Positions 24,319 through 33,756 are shown, counted from the first letter of the stretch. The stretch: 64,000 nt of DNA from an uncultured Roseovarius sp. (GCA_951812895.1 OX638333.1:48366-112365), one strand, 5' to 3'. Translations and numbers: made by a program. Notes: a model not told the origin generated them from the sequence alone.

Positions 24319-25467
24319 TCAGGCCTCCTCTTTCTGGGGTTCGCCCTTCCAGGCATCGGCAAGACTGGTGCGGCGGTCCGAATAGACCTTTCCGAGATCG
24401 TCTTGGGTTTTCTTGGCGTCTCCGAGTGCCAGTTTCAGAGGATCGTCGCCTACCTTGTCAGCATCTTCGACCAGCACGTCGAAACGGGCGTCGATATACG
24501 CCTGTGAACGATCAGCAATGGCATCATCACCGAGTTTGGCAACGACCACCTTCTTGCGGATATCCGAATCGGTAAGGCCCTCGGGTTTGAAGTCCTTGAC
24601 GATCAAACGAGCCTTGTCGACCAATACGGCGCGATCTGTGACGCGTTTGTCGATCTCCTCATCACTGATCTGAGCGTCGGTCAGCTTTTGGATTTCCGCG
24701 TCCTTCTTTGCGATCTCGGCGTCTTTTGCGTCGATCTGGGCTTTGTGGGCATCCGCAGCATCGGTCAGAGCCTTTTCCTGACCGGTCTTGAATGCCTCGA
24801 TGGTGATGGTGTCTGCGGCAGAGACCTGTACGGCCTTGTCCCCCAGAACCACCGTTTTCAGAGCATCGGACATGGTGTCCTCCTTTGTTACTGCTCGGGG
24901 GGTTGAGGGCGCGAGGCCCCACGGGTTTGCATCGTCGCCGATGCGGAGGTTCTCCCCGCCGCGCGCCTTATCGACGATAGCGAGGTGGTTGATTTTGATT
25001 GGTCCGGTTTGGATGGCTTGGTAAGTGGTTCCGTCTGGTGCGACGCCGTCTTCCATGTTGACGGGGGTCGTGTACCCCATCGAAATTTCGCGAGTGCCGT
25101 CTTCAACTGCTTGGATCGCGGCTGCGTCCATCAGCTTAATAGGGACACGGATGAATTCGCCGTCACGCGCAATATCCTCTCCGATATCGCCCACTGCATG
25201 ATCCTTCCAATTGTCCGCTGTGACCCTTTCCGAAGGATGTCCGATGGTCACGGGTTTACCTGCGAAGGTCGCCATGCTGTCTTTATTGAACACTGCCGAT
25301 TCAGGGCGAAACACTGTGATTGTTGCCTCATCGACAACGCCCAACTCAGAACCACGGTAGGTTTGGCAACCTGTTCTGGCGCATCGGACCTCGGCAACAA
25401 GATACCCGTCATTGGTCTTTCGTGCGCCGGTAAGCGTCACGGTGTCCGTAAAGCGATGTTCGGTCAT
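24319..25467 (-). CDS. DUF2213 prohead protease fused to scaffold
   Basis: 382 residues. The N-terminal ~180 residues are a DUF2213 domain (TFAGKPVTIGHPSERV, GTREISMGYT, KINHLAIVDKARGG), a phage maturation-protease type. The C-terminal half is a charged coiled coil (IDAKDAEIAKKDAEIQKL) acting as scaffold. Start at 25467 by ATGA overlap with the portal stop. Confidence 0.85.
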   Translation of the reverse strand: MTEHRFTDTVTLTGARKTNDGYLVAEVRCARTGCQTYRGSELGVVDEATITVFRPESAVFNKDSMATFAGKPVTIGHPSERVTADNWKDHAVGDIGEDIARDGEFIRVPIKLMDAAAIQAVEDGTREISMGYTTPVNMEDGVAPDGTTYQAIQTGPIKINHLAIVDKARGGENLRIGDDANPWGLAPSTPRAVTKEDTMSDALKTVVLGDKAVQVSAADTITIEAFKTGQEKALTDAADAHKAQIDAKDAEIAKKDAEIQKLTDAQISDEEIDKRVTDRAVLVDKARLIVKDFKPEGLTDSDIRKKVVVAKLGDDAIADRSQAYIDARFDVLVEDADKVGDDPLKLALGDAKKTQDDLGKVYSDRRTSLADAWKGEPQKEEA

Positions 25468-27293
25468 GTTTCTTGGATCCTTTCCGCCCAATCCGCTTTG
25501 ACTTCCTGAAATATTTCAGGGCCTAGTCGGATTTTTCCGGTATAGGCTTCGATCTCGGTGATCTCCGGTGCATCAGCGTCGTAGCTAATCGTGATGTGCG
25601 GCTGATACTCGGGATGATCCCAGGTCGCCCCTTCGCGCTTCATACTTTCGTGTCGCCACGAAAGTTCGGAAGACGAGAACAACAGAACGCGGGCGTCTCC
25701 AAATTGTTCCATTAGTCGGGCGCCACCCGCTGGTAACTCTATTTCTTCGCTCCACGCTTCCCCCATCTTCATCCAGTCGACGGGCGTCCGGCTGAAGGTG
25801 ATGGTGACATGCATGTCGTCCGCGGGCAAAGTAGTGTTAAACCCCTGTTTCTTGGCCCACGCGATGATGTCACCGGCGTTCAGAACGTCGCGCCGAACAT
25901 AGAGCGTGCGTGGTGCTGCATCCGTGAGGCCTTCAATGCCTTCGCCTTCTGGATCGTTTTCGTTTTGCCCAGCCGAACCGCTGGTAAATTCGTCAACTGC
26001 GGCTTCAAGGCCCGGAAATGCTCCACTTTCTGTCAGAGCATTCACCGCTGCCTTCCCAACAGCCTCTGGGGGGACGGTGTCTGTGCGGTGCAGCTTTTCG
26101 ATGGCCGACATGGTTTTGTCGCCGATCTCGGCCCGCTCTTTCTCTGTCATCTGCCAGAGGGCTCGCCATTGATAGAAAACATCTTCGGGCCGTGTTCCCA
26201 AGGACGATCTAATCAAAGCTTCGTCCAGAATATGGATCGCCGATCCGATGTCGACTTCCTGCATCGATTGGACATGGTCGTAGTAGTTCTTCAGATCCCC
26301 GTCGCCCGTCGCGTTCATTCCGGCCGCAGATCGTCCGAACAATCGGGTCATCGGAATATCTGCTGCACCACTGACGTTCTGAAAGAAACGATCCATAATA
26401 TCGGGTAGCGTTCCGAAGTTGGCCGTTTTCTGATCGTAGGCTTCGTCATCATCACGGACGAGCGTGCCGTTAATCGATTTCATAGTCGCGGCAACCTGCA
26501 ACCGCTTTGTTAATTGGGCTTCATATCGTGGGTCTGCCAGATTTTGCATCAGTCCCGGGATTGCAATGACGTCGATCTTTGCCTCAAACACCAAAGACGC
26601 AATATTGGCCGTGGTGCTGTCGGCCTGCGTTGTGGCTTGGTAAACGGCGTCCAAAACGCTGTCTCCCCAGCCATCGTTGATGTCGAACGCATCCTCAGGG
26701 ATAGGCGCACCAAGGAATACGCAAAGTCGTGACGGATGAATGTTCTGCTGGCCCTGCGATGTGGTCGAGAGCGTCCAATGCGCCGGTCGATTGAAATACG
26801 GGCTTTCCGGGTTTTCGTCCCTCTGGCCACCGTGAAGGCTGTCCCGCGTTAGAACCGTCAAATACTTGATCCCGCCCTTGCGAATACGCTCAAGGTTCAA
26901 GGGCAGCTCTGGGTTCGGTGAGCCATCTCCAATCAGAAGCGCCGCACCTCCTCGTAGTCTGGCACTGATCAAAGCCCGGCGTATTTTCCCTCGCACGTCG
27001 AGCCGTTTTTCTTCGGCTTCAATTGCGCTGATCTGGTCTTTGGTTGCCGACCATTCCCGCCACTTGCGCGTGGCGTCGAAGGCTGGAATGTTGACGATCT
27101 TTCGGGGCAACCATGAACCGCGGTACGCGGCGTGCAGTTGATCTTGGGTTAGCGGGCTGAAGAAGTAAGCAGAAGCAGACGCCTTGTCCCGATCTGTCAT
27201 GATGTTACCCAGAACATTTCTGAGACCATCATTTGCGCGTATCGCAGGCATAACGTTGCCGTCTGCCAACATGCGGTAGTGCGGTTTTGACAT
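25464..27293 (-). CDS. Portal protein (DUF1073) with C-terminal Acb1-like 2H phosphodiesterase domain
   Basis: 609 residues. The first ~440 form a DUF1073 portal (AYRGSWLPRKIVNIPAFDAT; GRSAAGMNATGDGDLKNYYD), the ring through which DNA is packaged. The last ~130 residues carry two HxT motifs, H495-V-T497 and H566-I-T568, the active-site pattern of 2H phosphodiesterases. Acb1, the T4 anti-CBASS enzyme that cleaves cyclic nucleotides, is of this type, and DUF1073 proteins are linked to Acb1 in current family naming. Whether the fused domain degrades cyclic nucleotides here is inference. Confidence 0.85.
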   Translation of the reverse strand: MSKPHYRMLADGNVMPAIRANDGLRNVLGNIMTDRDKASASAYFFSPLTQDQLHAAYRGSWLPRKIVNIPAFDATRKWREWSATKDQISAIEAEEKRLDVRGKIRRALISARLRGGAALLIGDGSPNPELPLNLERIRKGGIKYLTVLTRDSLHGGQRDENPESPYFNRPAHWTLSTTSQGQQNIHPSRLCVFLGAPIPEDAFDINDGWGDSVLDAVYQATTQADSTTANIASLVFEAKIDVIAIPGLMQNLADPRYEAQLTKRLQVAATMKSINGTLVRDDDEAYDQKTANFGTLPDIMDRFFQNVSGAADIPMTRLFGRSAAGMNATGDGDLKNYYDHVQSMQEVDIGSAIHILDEALIRSSLGTRPEDVFYQWRALWQMTEKERAEIGDKTMSAIEKLHRTDTVPPEAVGKAAVNALTESGAFPGLEAAVDEFTSGSAGQNENDPEGEGIEGLTDAAPRTLYVRRDVLNAGDIIAWAKKQGFNTTLPADDMHVTITFSRTPVDWMKMGEAWSEEIELPAGGARLMEQFGDARVLLFSSSELSWRHESMKREGATWDHPEYQPHITISYDADAPEITEIEAYTGKIRLGPEIFQEVKADWAERIQET

Positions 27294-27300
27294 GTAAATC

Positions 27301-28731
27301 TCAGATGTTTGTTAGGGTGTACGTCCCCGAGCGTGGGGCAAACGCCATGACAAAGGCATCAGCACGGTTCGGAGATGGGATGTCTCGTTTTTCGAGGTCT
27401 TTTTTACTCTCGACCTTGACCTTACCTCGTGTGTCAAAGTCCCGTTTCGGTGTGGACAACTCGTCGATCAACAAATCGACTTCAGGCAATTCCGATGAGA
27501 TGCTGACCAATTCATCCTCAACGAATTCCGCGCCTTTGGTCACGGCATTGAAGGTATTTCGAAACCTTGCGGCCAACTCCCACCAGGCTTGCGCCTTTAT
27601 GTTGCAGTAGTAGTCCCCGTTTTTCGGGGAGAGCGGGTCTTTCGGATCGACCCGCTTGTTCTTGTTCAGTACCTCACCGCCCGCATTGAACTTATGATAA
27701 GCAACTCGTATCTCGTTAGCCGCATTCAGAGCCTTGAAGTGTGAACCCGCGAACGCGCCGATCCCGATACTATCGTAGTCGATTTCCGCACCAATAGATG
27801 ATGCATAGGAATGGACCCTTGTCGCTGACTTCAGAAGCTCGTCTTCGCCGCCCTTCCATTCTTCGAGATGTGTGGCCAAAATTCCGTGTGCCGCAACCAA
27901 GGCGTTTTTATCAGCGCCGTCATCCGCAACATCAAATCCCACCCTGTTTCGGCCAGTCGGAGTGATGTCCAATTTTTTATGGGCGTCGATGGCCGCCATG
28001 ATCCACGACCGTTTGATAATAACTGAGTCGTCATCCTGTAGTGGCTCACCGCCGTAGATGTGGTCGTACTCGTCCTGGTCCTCTTGTCGCTTCCGCTCGA
28101 TGACCCGAAGTATGGTTTTCGATAAGAACGGGTTCTCATCGAAGTTGATCTTTCGTTTGATCGTGTCACCGACAACACCAAAAATCTTGCCGGTGATCTT
28201 CTTCGAAGGAGTGCCGGTTACGAATTTCCTATAGACAAAATCCGTTACCAGCTTCGGGTTGAAGATAATCCAGAACTGGCTTTCTTCACCCCGAAGGGTC
28301 GGTTCCAAAATCTCCCATTGTTCCTTGATGAGACCATGTGCCTCCTCGACCCAGCATATGTCGATGCTCTCAAGCGACTTGATCTCGTCAATGTGCCGCC
28401 AGAGGCCGTAGAACAGAAACTCAGAACCGGTATGCTTGTGTTTTATTCCATCGCGCGTGATATCGAATTCACTTTGAAGTCCAAACCGCTCGATTTGGAT
28501 CTTCAGCAGGGTATAAACGCTTTCGGCAATCTTGTTTTGGAACTGTCGGGCGCAGAGAACCCGTATCTTGTAATTGGATGCCAAGAATATCGCAAAGCCT
28601 GCAGCATCCCATGACTTGGAAGAAGAACGCCCGCCGAAAAGAACCCGGTTTCGGGCTGGTGTTTCCCAGAACTCTCTAAGTGCCGGATTGAGAGTCGGAA
28701 GGTTTTCCCTTGTCTGCGTAGAATTCTGCAA
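27301..28731 (-). CDS. Terminase large subunit (PBSX family)
   Basis: 476 residues. Walker A GGRSSSKS at 33-40, Walker B around IDICWVEEAH (123-132), then the RNase H-like nuclease with RVGFDVADDGADKNALV. ATP-driven motor and nuclease of DNA packaging. Overlaps the small subunit by 56 nt. Confidence 0.93.
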   Translation of the reverse strand: MQNSTQTRENLPTLNPALREFWETPARNRVLFGGRSSSKSWDAAGFAIFLASNYKIRVLCARQFQNKIAESVYTLLKIQIERFGLQSEFDITRDGIKHKHTGSEFLFYGLWRHIDEIKSLESIDICWVEEAHGLIKEQWEILEPTLRGEESQFWIIFNPKLVTDFVYRKFVTGTPSKKITGKIFGVVGDTIKRKINFDENPFLSKTILRVIERKRQEDQDEYDHIYGGEPLQDDDSVIIKRSWIMAAIDAHKKLDITPTGRNRVGFDVADDGADKNALVAAHGILATHLEEWKGGEDELLKSATRVHSYASSIGAEIDYDSIGIGAFAGSHFKALNAANEIRVAYHKFNAGGEVLNKNKRVDPKDPLSPKNGDYYCNIKAQAWWELAARFRNTFNAVTKGAEFVEDELVSISSELPEVDLLIDELSTPKRDFDTRGKVKVESKKDLEKRDIPSPNRADAFVMAFAPRSGTYTLTNI

Positions 28732-29242
28732 GTGTCCTCACCCTGACCTCTCCCGAGTGTTCTACTTTTTCGGTGAACATACCTAAATGCTTGCCCAGCT
28801 TTTCAAGCGCGCCCAGCTTGTCATACGTCTTCACTTTGATGCCCGTTTGAGTAAGCGATACCTCTGCCACACTGGCCGCTGTATCGTCGTCAATCAATTC
28901 GCTCGGCACCAGTTCCACGGGGTATACGCCCAACCCGTTAGGATCGGCGTTGTCGCTGTCTTCATCTACCGGGCTACGGCCCCACCGGGCCACCTTTCGA
29001 ATATCCGAAAAGCCAACTTTAGCCAACTCCTCAACGACCATATCTTGCGTAACGCTTGTGCGTTGTGACCGTTCTTTTTGGGCCTCTGCGATAGCTTCTG
29101 CAATGTCAGGTTTTGATAGGTTTTCACAACCAGTTTGTTTTGCGGTCTTTTCGCTGTACCCAGCTCGGATAGCTGCCTGCGTCGCATTGAGGTCAATCAG
29201 ATACTCCTCAACGAAACGCTCCTGTTTCGCTGTGAGCGTCAT
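28676..29242 (-). CDS. Terminase small subunit (Terminase_2)
   Basis: 188 residues starting LTAKQERFVEEYLIDLNATQ with AIRAGYSEKTAKQ, the helix-turn-helix signature of Terminase_2 proteins. Recognises the packaging site and recruits the large subunit. Confidence 0.92.
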   Translation of the reverse strand: MTLTAKQERFVEEYLIDLNATQAAIRAGYSEKTAKQTGCENLSKPDIAEAIAEAQKERSQRTSVTQDMVVEELAKVGFSDIRKVARWGRSPVDEDSDNADPNGLGVYPVELVPSELIDDDTAASVAEVSLTQTGIKVKTYDKLGALEKLGKHLGMFTEKVEHSGEVRVRTLAEFYADKGKPSDSQSGT

Positions 29243-29337
29243 GTCGTAATTCCTCTATTGATTGATTGTATTTAAATTGCAGTAGCACTCCGGCTGCCTG
29301 ACCTTTCGGTGCCGAGGTGCTCTCGCAGCGGTGGGTA

Positions 29338-29430
29338 TCAGCTCAGTTCTACCCGGTGCCGGTCCTTGGGTGAAATGTAAATCCCTGCGGAATCATAATC
29401 AAGTTCTTTTTTTACACCCTTTTTGTTCAT
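29338..29430 (-). CDS. 30-residue coupled peptide downstream of antiterminator
   Basis: MNKKGVKKELDYDSAGIYIS plus ten residues; starts at an ATGA overlap with the NusG-like gene. Too short to assign and might be chance. The remaining gap to the small terminase (29243-29337) shows nothing clear. Confidence 0.35.
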   Translation of the reverse strand: MNKKGVKKELDYDSAGIYISPKDRHRVELS

Positions 29431-30008
29431 GGTATTTCCCGGGAAACGATATCTTGAGCCGACTCCCCCTTGATACTCAAACCACCGGTTACAAGTTCCC
29501 ACCAGACTTTGCCTTTTTCCACCTTTGTCACATCCACCAAGAAGCCCTCAAACGGCCCTTCGTTAATGTTTGCCTTTTCGCCTTCACGGACACGCAGAAG
29601 CTCTCGCTGTGCGGCCTCCAGCTTGTCTGCTACGGTTGGTAGGCCCATGAGAGACCGAACAAGATCCCCCTTAATTTCAATTGGCCTGCCATTGTAGGCA
29701 AAGACGCCGGTTATCAGTTGGCGCGCCCGAAGAATGTCCCACTGTGGCTGGTGACGGAACTTGGCGTACACAATCCCTGAAATGATGGGATATTTCTGCA
29801 CGTGACGCTTGCCACGAATAACCCAGGACTTTTCACGCTCAGGATAACAGGCGTGAATTCCCTTTTGCTTTAGCCGCTCACTGACCGCACGCTCTTTCAT
29901 GCGCACGACAGTGAGGGCAAACCATTTCGGCTTGTCCAATCTTGGCCCGATCACGCTTCGGCTGTAATCTAGTGGATAACTCTGCCCGTATTGATATGTC
30001 ACTTCCAT
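29427..30008 (-). CDS. NusG-like transcription antiterminator
   Basis: 193 residues. An NGN-type domain (PKWFALTVVRMKERAVSERL, RHVQKYPIISGIVYAKF) is followed by a KOW-like motif (EGEKANINEGPFEGFLVD). Specialised NusG paralogues such as RfaH and LoaP bind RNA polymerase and prevent termination on long operons. Located at the head of the leftward late operon, which contains internal terminators, so it is likely the late-gene antiterminator of E1. Confidence 0.75.
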   Translation of the reverse strand: MEVTYQYGQSYPLDYSRSVIGPRLDKPKWFALTVVRMKERAVSERLKQKGIHACYPEREKSWVIRGKRHVQKYPIISGIVYAKFRHQPQWDILRARQLITGVFAYNGRPIEIKGDLVRSLMGLPTVADKLEAAQRELLRVREGEKANINEGPFEGFLVDVTKVEKGKVWWELVTGGLSIKGESAQDIVSREIP

Positions 30009-30069
30009 GCCCCCGATATTACTGCTTTATGTTTCCGCCCTGCCCGCTTTGGCTAGTGTGTGAGGATGG

Positions 30070-30807
30070 TCATTTTCCGGCCAACTTTCTAAATCTCGCA
30101 ACGTTTGAATCCTCAGAACCGCCAGAGAATTCGTCCTTCCACCTCTCCCCGTTGAGGTAGCTTGACGGATGAATATCGTTCGCCCCCGGGTTAGAGGCAC
30201 GCCATTGCCTTCCCCAACCTACGACACCGTCAATAGCTGCACGCTTGTTTTGCTGAGAAAGCCTGCGAAACGCCTGCTCCGCTTTCTTCTTTCCCTGCTT
30301 TCTCAAAGGCCAGATTTCCCAAAATTCAGGGAAGGTTGGATCATCCAAAGGGTGATCTTTATTTCTTATCTGGCTTCTAGCCTCTGGCTTCTGGGGTTTA
30401 TCCTGTGCCTTATGTGGGGGGTTATCCAACGTTGATTTTTCTGTTTCTTTTCTGAGCTTTGGATTGCCACCCTTACGGCCATTATTGCGCGCCGTTGCCG
30501 CCTTTTTGATCATACGGGTCATTTTCCGCGAGTAGATCACGCCAGAGCGGGTCCGGGAGAATACGCCCGCCATATCCAGTTCACCAAGCATTGCTGTGAT
30601 CTGGCTGGGGGGCGCTCCTACCAAGACGCCGATTTGCGCGTCAGTCGGGGAATGGCCGTTGACTAAAAGATGGCCGTAAGGGTGGGCTTCATGCATTACA
30701 CACAGCATTTCGACCCAAAGGCCGCGTGCTGCGAGGCTGCACATTCTAAGGGCGGGATCAGACCGCCAATCTGTTGGGTAAAACTTAAACCAAGGGTCAG
30801 CCATCAA
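30070..30807 (-). CDS. Phage replication initiator-like protein (lambda O-like position)
   Basis: 245 residues: an N-terminal winged-helix/DUF1376-like region (WFKFYPTDWRSDPALRMCSL), a low-complexity linker and a C-terminal region with FPEFWEIWPLRKQGKKKAEQ found in phage replication proteins. Overlaps the DnaB-type helicase by 4 nt, the usual initiator-helicase pair. Confidence 0.75.
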   Translation of the reverse strand: MMADPWFKFYPTDWRSDPALRMCSLAARGLWVEMLCVMHEAHPYGHLLVNGHSPTDAQIGVLVGAPPSQITAMLGELDMAGVFSRTRSGVIYSRKMTRMIKKAATARNNGRKGGNPKLRKETEKSTLDNPPHKAQDKPQKPEARSQIRNKDHPLDDPTFPEFWEIWPLRKQGKKKAEQAFRRLSQQNKRAAIDGVVGWGRQWRASNPGANDIHPSSYLNGERWKDEFSGGSEDSNVARFRKLAGK

Positions 30808-32207
30808 TACCCCTCCCAGATCAAGTTCAGGGCTGGGTTGAACCGCACGTGCGCGGTCCCGATGGCTCCCTGTCTTTGCTTGGCGACGATCAGCTCAAGC
30901 TTGTTGCGCTGTGCTGACATGGCGTCACGCCAAGCCTGATGGGCCTCGCAATCACCAACGTCAGGTTCTTCGCGTTCCAGATAGTATTGCTCTCTGAAAC
31001 AGAAGATCACCCCATCTGCGTCTTGCTCTAGCTGACCTGACTCCCGAAGGTCCGAAAGCATCGGCCTTTTATCCTCGCGCTGCTCAACTGCTCTGGAAAG
31101 TTGGGAGAGTGGAATCACAGGGCACTCCAAACTCATAGCCATGGACTTCAAAGCAATGCTTACGTCTGTGATCTGCTCAACGCGGCTTCTCGCCTTTGAC
31201 TTTAGAAGTTGGGCATAATCCACAATGACCAAGGGTAGTTTTTCGGCTTTAGAGCGGCGTAATACTTGCTTGACGCCAACCTGCAATAAATCTGTGTCTT
31301 GGAATTCTCTGGGCAGGAAGGTGATAGGCAGGTTCGCAACCTCAATGGCCGCCCGCTTGAGCGCTTCACCCTGTTTTTCTGTGAAATCTCCGCGTCTCAG
31401 GTTGGTGTAGTTTGTTGCGGCATGCTCTCTTGAGGTGCCTTCTGATAGAGCGCGCATCGCCATGGCCTGAGGCGTCATTTCTAGGCTAACGATGATTACC
31501 GGGTGCCCTGCCCTTGCGGCGTTCAATCCCATGCTAAGGGCCACAGCCGTTTTGCCCATGCTTGGCCTGCCGCCGATCAACCACATTTCGCCGGGAGAAA
31601 ACCCCGGCACAAACTTATCCAGTGCACCAATTCCCGAGTAAACCGCACGGCGTTCCTCGCCACTGTAAGCGGCATAGATTTCCTGCATCGCATCCGTGAC
31701 GGCCTTGGTCATGGAAACCGGCTTGGCGCGTGTTTCTGTGGGTTCTAACGCTTGAAGGCAAACCTCCATTTGCGCGGCTACGTCGGAGGCAGTCATTTCA
31801 CCCCCGGAAAGCCCTTGCTGTGCATTTCGCATAATCTCGATGACGCGGCGCTTTGACTTCGCCTCTGCGATTACCCCGGCATAATCCTTGATGAGGCTTG
31901 GTGTTATTGATGCCCCCGCAAGTGTAACCAAATACCCCTTACCGCCAAGGCTGGACAGCGCTGCTGACAAGTCAGGCGTGAGCATAGCCGCGACCGTTAT
32001 GGGTGTTACGGTTTTGTCGTTGACCTCAAGATTTCGGCAAATACTGTAGATCCCGGCGTGTACCGGATCATAGAATATATCCTTACCCCCAACTGCCTGC
32101 ACCTCTGCTGTTGATTGACCAAGAAGCAACGCGCCCAAAAGCTGCTGCTCCGCCTCAACAGAATGCGGCTCATGCGCTTCCTGATTTATGGAGGCGATTT
32201 GATTCAA
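30804..32207 (-). CDS. dnaB: Replicative DNA helicase (DnaB-like)
   Basis: 467 residues. N-terminal DnaB domain (PHSVEAEQQLLGALLLG), then a RecA-fold helicase domain with Walker A GGRPSMGKT (212-220) and DnaB motifs VIVSLEM and LPLVIVDYAQLL. Unwinds DNA at the phage replication fork. Coupled to the initiator and the RusA gene by 4-nt overlaps. Confidence 0.92.
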   Translation of the reverse strand: MNQIASINQEAHEPHSVEAEQQLLGALLLGQSTAEVQAVGGKDIFYDPVHAGIYSICRNLEVNDKTVTPITVAAMLTPDLSAALSSLGGKGYLVTLAGASITPSLIKDYAGVIAEAKSKRRVIEIMRNAQQGLSGGEMTASDVAAQMEVCLQALEPTETRAKPVSMTKAVTDAMQEIYAAYSGEERRAVYSGIGALDKFVPGFSPGEMWLIGGRPSMGKTAVALSMGLNAARAGHPVIIVSLEMTPQAMAMRALSEGTSREHAATNYTNLRRGDFTEKQGEALKRAAIEVANLPITFLPREFQDTDLLQVGVKQVLRRSKAEKLPLVIVDYAQLLKSKARSRVEQITDVSIALKSMAMSLECPVIPLSQLSRAVEQREDKRPMLSDLRESGQLEQDADGVIFCFREQYYLEREEPDVGDCEAHQAWRDAMSAQRNKLELIVAKQRQGAIGTAHVRFNPALNLIWEGY

Positions 32208-32638
32208 GTCACCACTCCCCGCACCATTTTCTCGGCAAGCGATCCTATGGGTTGCCAGTTATCGACTTCCTCTTGCCCCCTGACATGGACCAGAACGCCA
32301 CCGCCTTTGATTTTTTCTTTGAATTCTTCCGGCCAAATGACCTTAAACTGGTGGTCATCGGTGCCCATTGAATCGGCCAAACCGTCGATACCCGCTTTCA
32401 TTGTCTCGGGCATGTTGTGCAGATCGCGGTGACGGTAGCATGGCGGGTAGAATTCGAATGTCAGAACCGCCTTGGGATCTTTATCTTTGTGCAGGCCGTG
32501 TTCAAGCCCCTTGTCGCGCGCAAGAGTGCGGTATGCCTTGATTTGGGGTTGGTATCGGCTCCAATGCTTACTGCGCTTGAAATTGGGCGTCAGCTCCTTT
32601 GGTGGCCACGGTAGGCGTATGAGATATTCACGCTGCAT
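32204..32638 (-). CDS. rusA: RusA-like Holliday junction resolvase
   Basis: 144 residues from MQREYLIRLPWPPKELTPN. Conserved acidic and basic residues are visible: RHRDLHNMPETMKAGIDGL and MGTDDHQFK, the RusA divalent-metal site. Resolves branched DNA in recombination and packaging. The start at 32638 fits better than 32653. Confidence 0.85.
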   Translation of the reverse strand: MQREYLIRLPWPPKELTPNFKRSKHWSRYQPQIKAYRTLARDKGLEHGLHKDKDPKAVLTFEFYPPCYRHRDLHNMPETMKAGIDGLADSMGTDDHQFKVIWPEEFKEKIKGGGVLVHVRGQEEVDNWQPIGSLAEKMVRGVVT

Positions 32639-32699
32639 GCTTGAGCCTCCCAACGAATTCTGTAGGGGCTTCCCGGCTCTGATCGAACAGATACATCAT
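32628..32699 (-). pseudogene. Methyltransferase C-terminal scar left by HNH insertion
   Basis: A 23-residue frame (MMYLFDQSREAPTEFVGRLK plus HAA) that closely resembles the last residues of the methyltransferase at 33214-33756 (HLFDQGREGPTEFIGRQT). It lies on the far side of the HNH gene. The likely history is that an HNH gene entered the end of the methyltransferase and brought its own version of that end, stranding the original as this scar. Confidence 0.6.
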
Positions 32700-33217
32700 G
32701 CCCAACTCCGCCCAGTGGAAATTGCACTGACGGTGCTACGGGCTATGCCAAAATGTGACGCGATATCCCGCTGACGCACACCAAGGCGGAGAAGGTCTTT
32801 AATATGAGAAACGCTTGCATTAGTTAGCCGCGCTCCAGGGTGCTGCGCATGACGGCGGCAGGTGCCGTGCTTTATTTTGTCCTGCTGATTTTCCTTTGGT
32901 GTTGCATATCTTAGATTTTCCAACCGGTTGTTGTTGGGGTTGCCATCACTATGCGCGACCTCCTTACCAACCGGCCTTTTCCCAATGAACCCCAAGGCAA
33001 CCAGTGAGTGAATGTAGAGAAGCTTTACTTTGCCGCAATCCATTCGAACGGGAACCTTGTGATGTCCGTATTGGTTTGTGGTCCAGCGAAGGAGTTTGCC
33101 TGAATATCGTCGGCATTGACCATTCGAGGTTTGGATTGTCCTATCAAGACTTCGAACTCGACCGTCATTTGAAACTTCATAATTTTTTGCGCCAGATATC
33201 GGCCTCCATTCGGTCAT
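32696..33217 (-). CDS. HNH homing-type endonuclease (NUMOD4/HNH)
   Basis: 173 residues: N-terminal NUMOD4 (EWRPISGAKNYEVSNDGRV), an HNH core (VAHSDGNPNNNRLENLRYAT) and a C-terminal helix-turn-helix (LRLGVRQRDIASHFGIARS) for DNA targeting. A free-standing selfish endonuclease. It overlaps its neighbour by 4 nt, so it sits neatly in the operon. Confidence 0.88.
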   Translation of the reverse strand: MTEWRPISGAKNYEVSNDGRVRSLDRTIQTSNGQCRRYSGKLLRWTTNQYGHHKVPVRMDCGKVKLLYIHSLVALGFIGKRPVGKEVAHSDGNPNNNRLENLRYATPKENQQDKIKHGTCRRHAQHPGARLTNASVSHIKDLLRLGVRQRDIASHFGIARSTVSAISTGRSWA

Positions 33218-33756
33218 GTCTGCCTCCCGATAAACTCTGTTGGCCCTTCTCTGCCTTGATCAAACAGGTGCCATTGAACGTTGTCTTTACCCGTATGAGG
33301 ACTGTCGGGAATCCATTTGACCCGGCCAACTGACACGATCTTATGGCACCATTTCATGTACGGTTCTGATTGCTTGGTGTGCATCCAATCTGCATCGAAT
33401 AAGAGCCATGTGGGCAGCAATGCACTAAAGTGCTCAATCATCGGGTGAAGGATTTCACGGGTCCAAGGCGGGTTGGTGATGATGTAGTCTGCGCCCGCTG
33501 TTTTGAGGGCGGATTCACTCACGCTCAATGCGTCACAGGTTTGGACCCAAGGAAATTTATCCGGGTCCACACGAGGTGAAATATCACTCGCTGCTACACA
33601 CCCAAACGGAAGTGCATCTATTAGGTCGCCACGGCCCGCACAGGGTTCCCAATAATGAAGGATGTGGGGGAGATGTGGCAACAACGGCAACACGGCCTCT
33701 CTGGGCGTGTCATAGGCGTCCTGGGGTCTGCGTTTGAAGTTGCTGCGCTTACCCAT
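33214..33756 (-). CDS. Phage DNA methyltransferase-like protein (NPPW)
   Basis: 180 residues from MGKRSNFKRRPQDAYDTP, start fixed by a TAATG junction at 33756. SAM-binding region ILHYWEPCAGRGDLIDAL and catalytic ADYIITNPPW. Compact phage adenine methyltransferases of this type modify phage DNA. Its C-terminus is duplicated beyond the HNH gene. Confidence 0.75.
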   Translation of the reverse strand: MGKRSNFKRRPQDAYDTPREAVLPLLPHLPHILHYWEPCAGRGDLIDALPFGCVAASDISPRVDPDKFPWVQTCDALSVSESALKTAGADYIITNPPWTREILHPMIEHFSALLPTWLLFDADWMHTKQSEPYMKWCHKIVSVGRVKWIPDSPHTGKDNVQWHLFDQGREGPTEFIGRQT

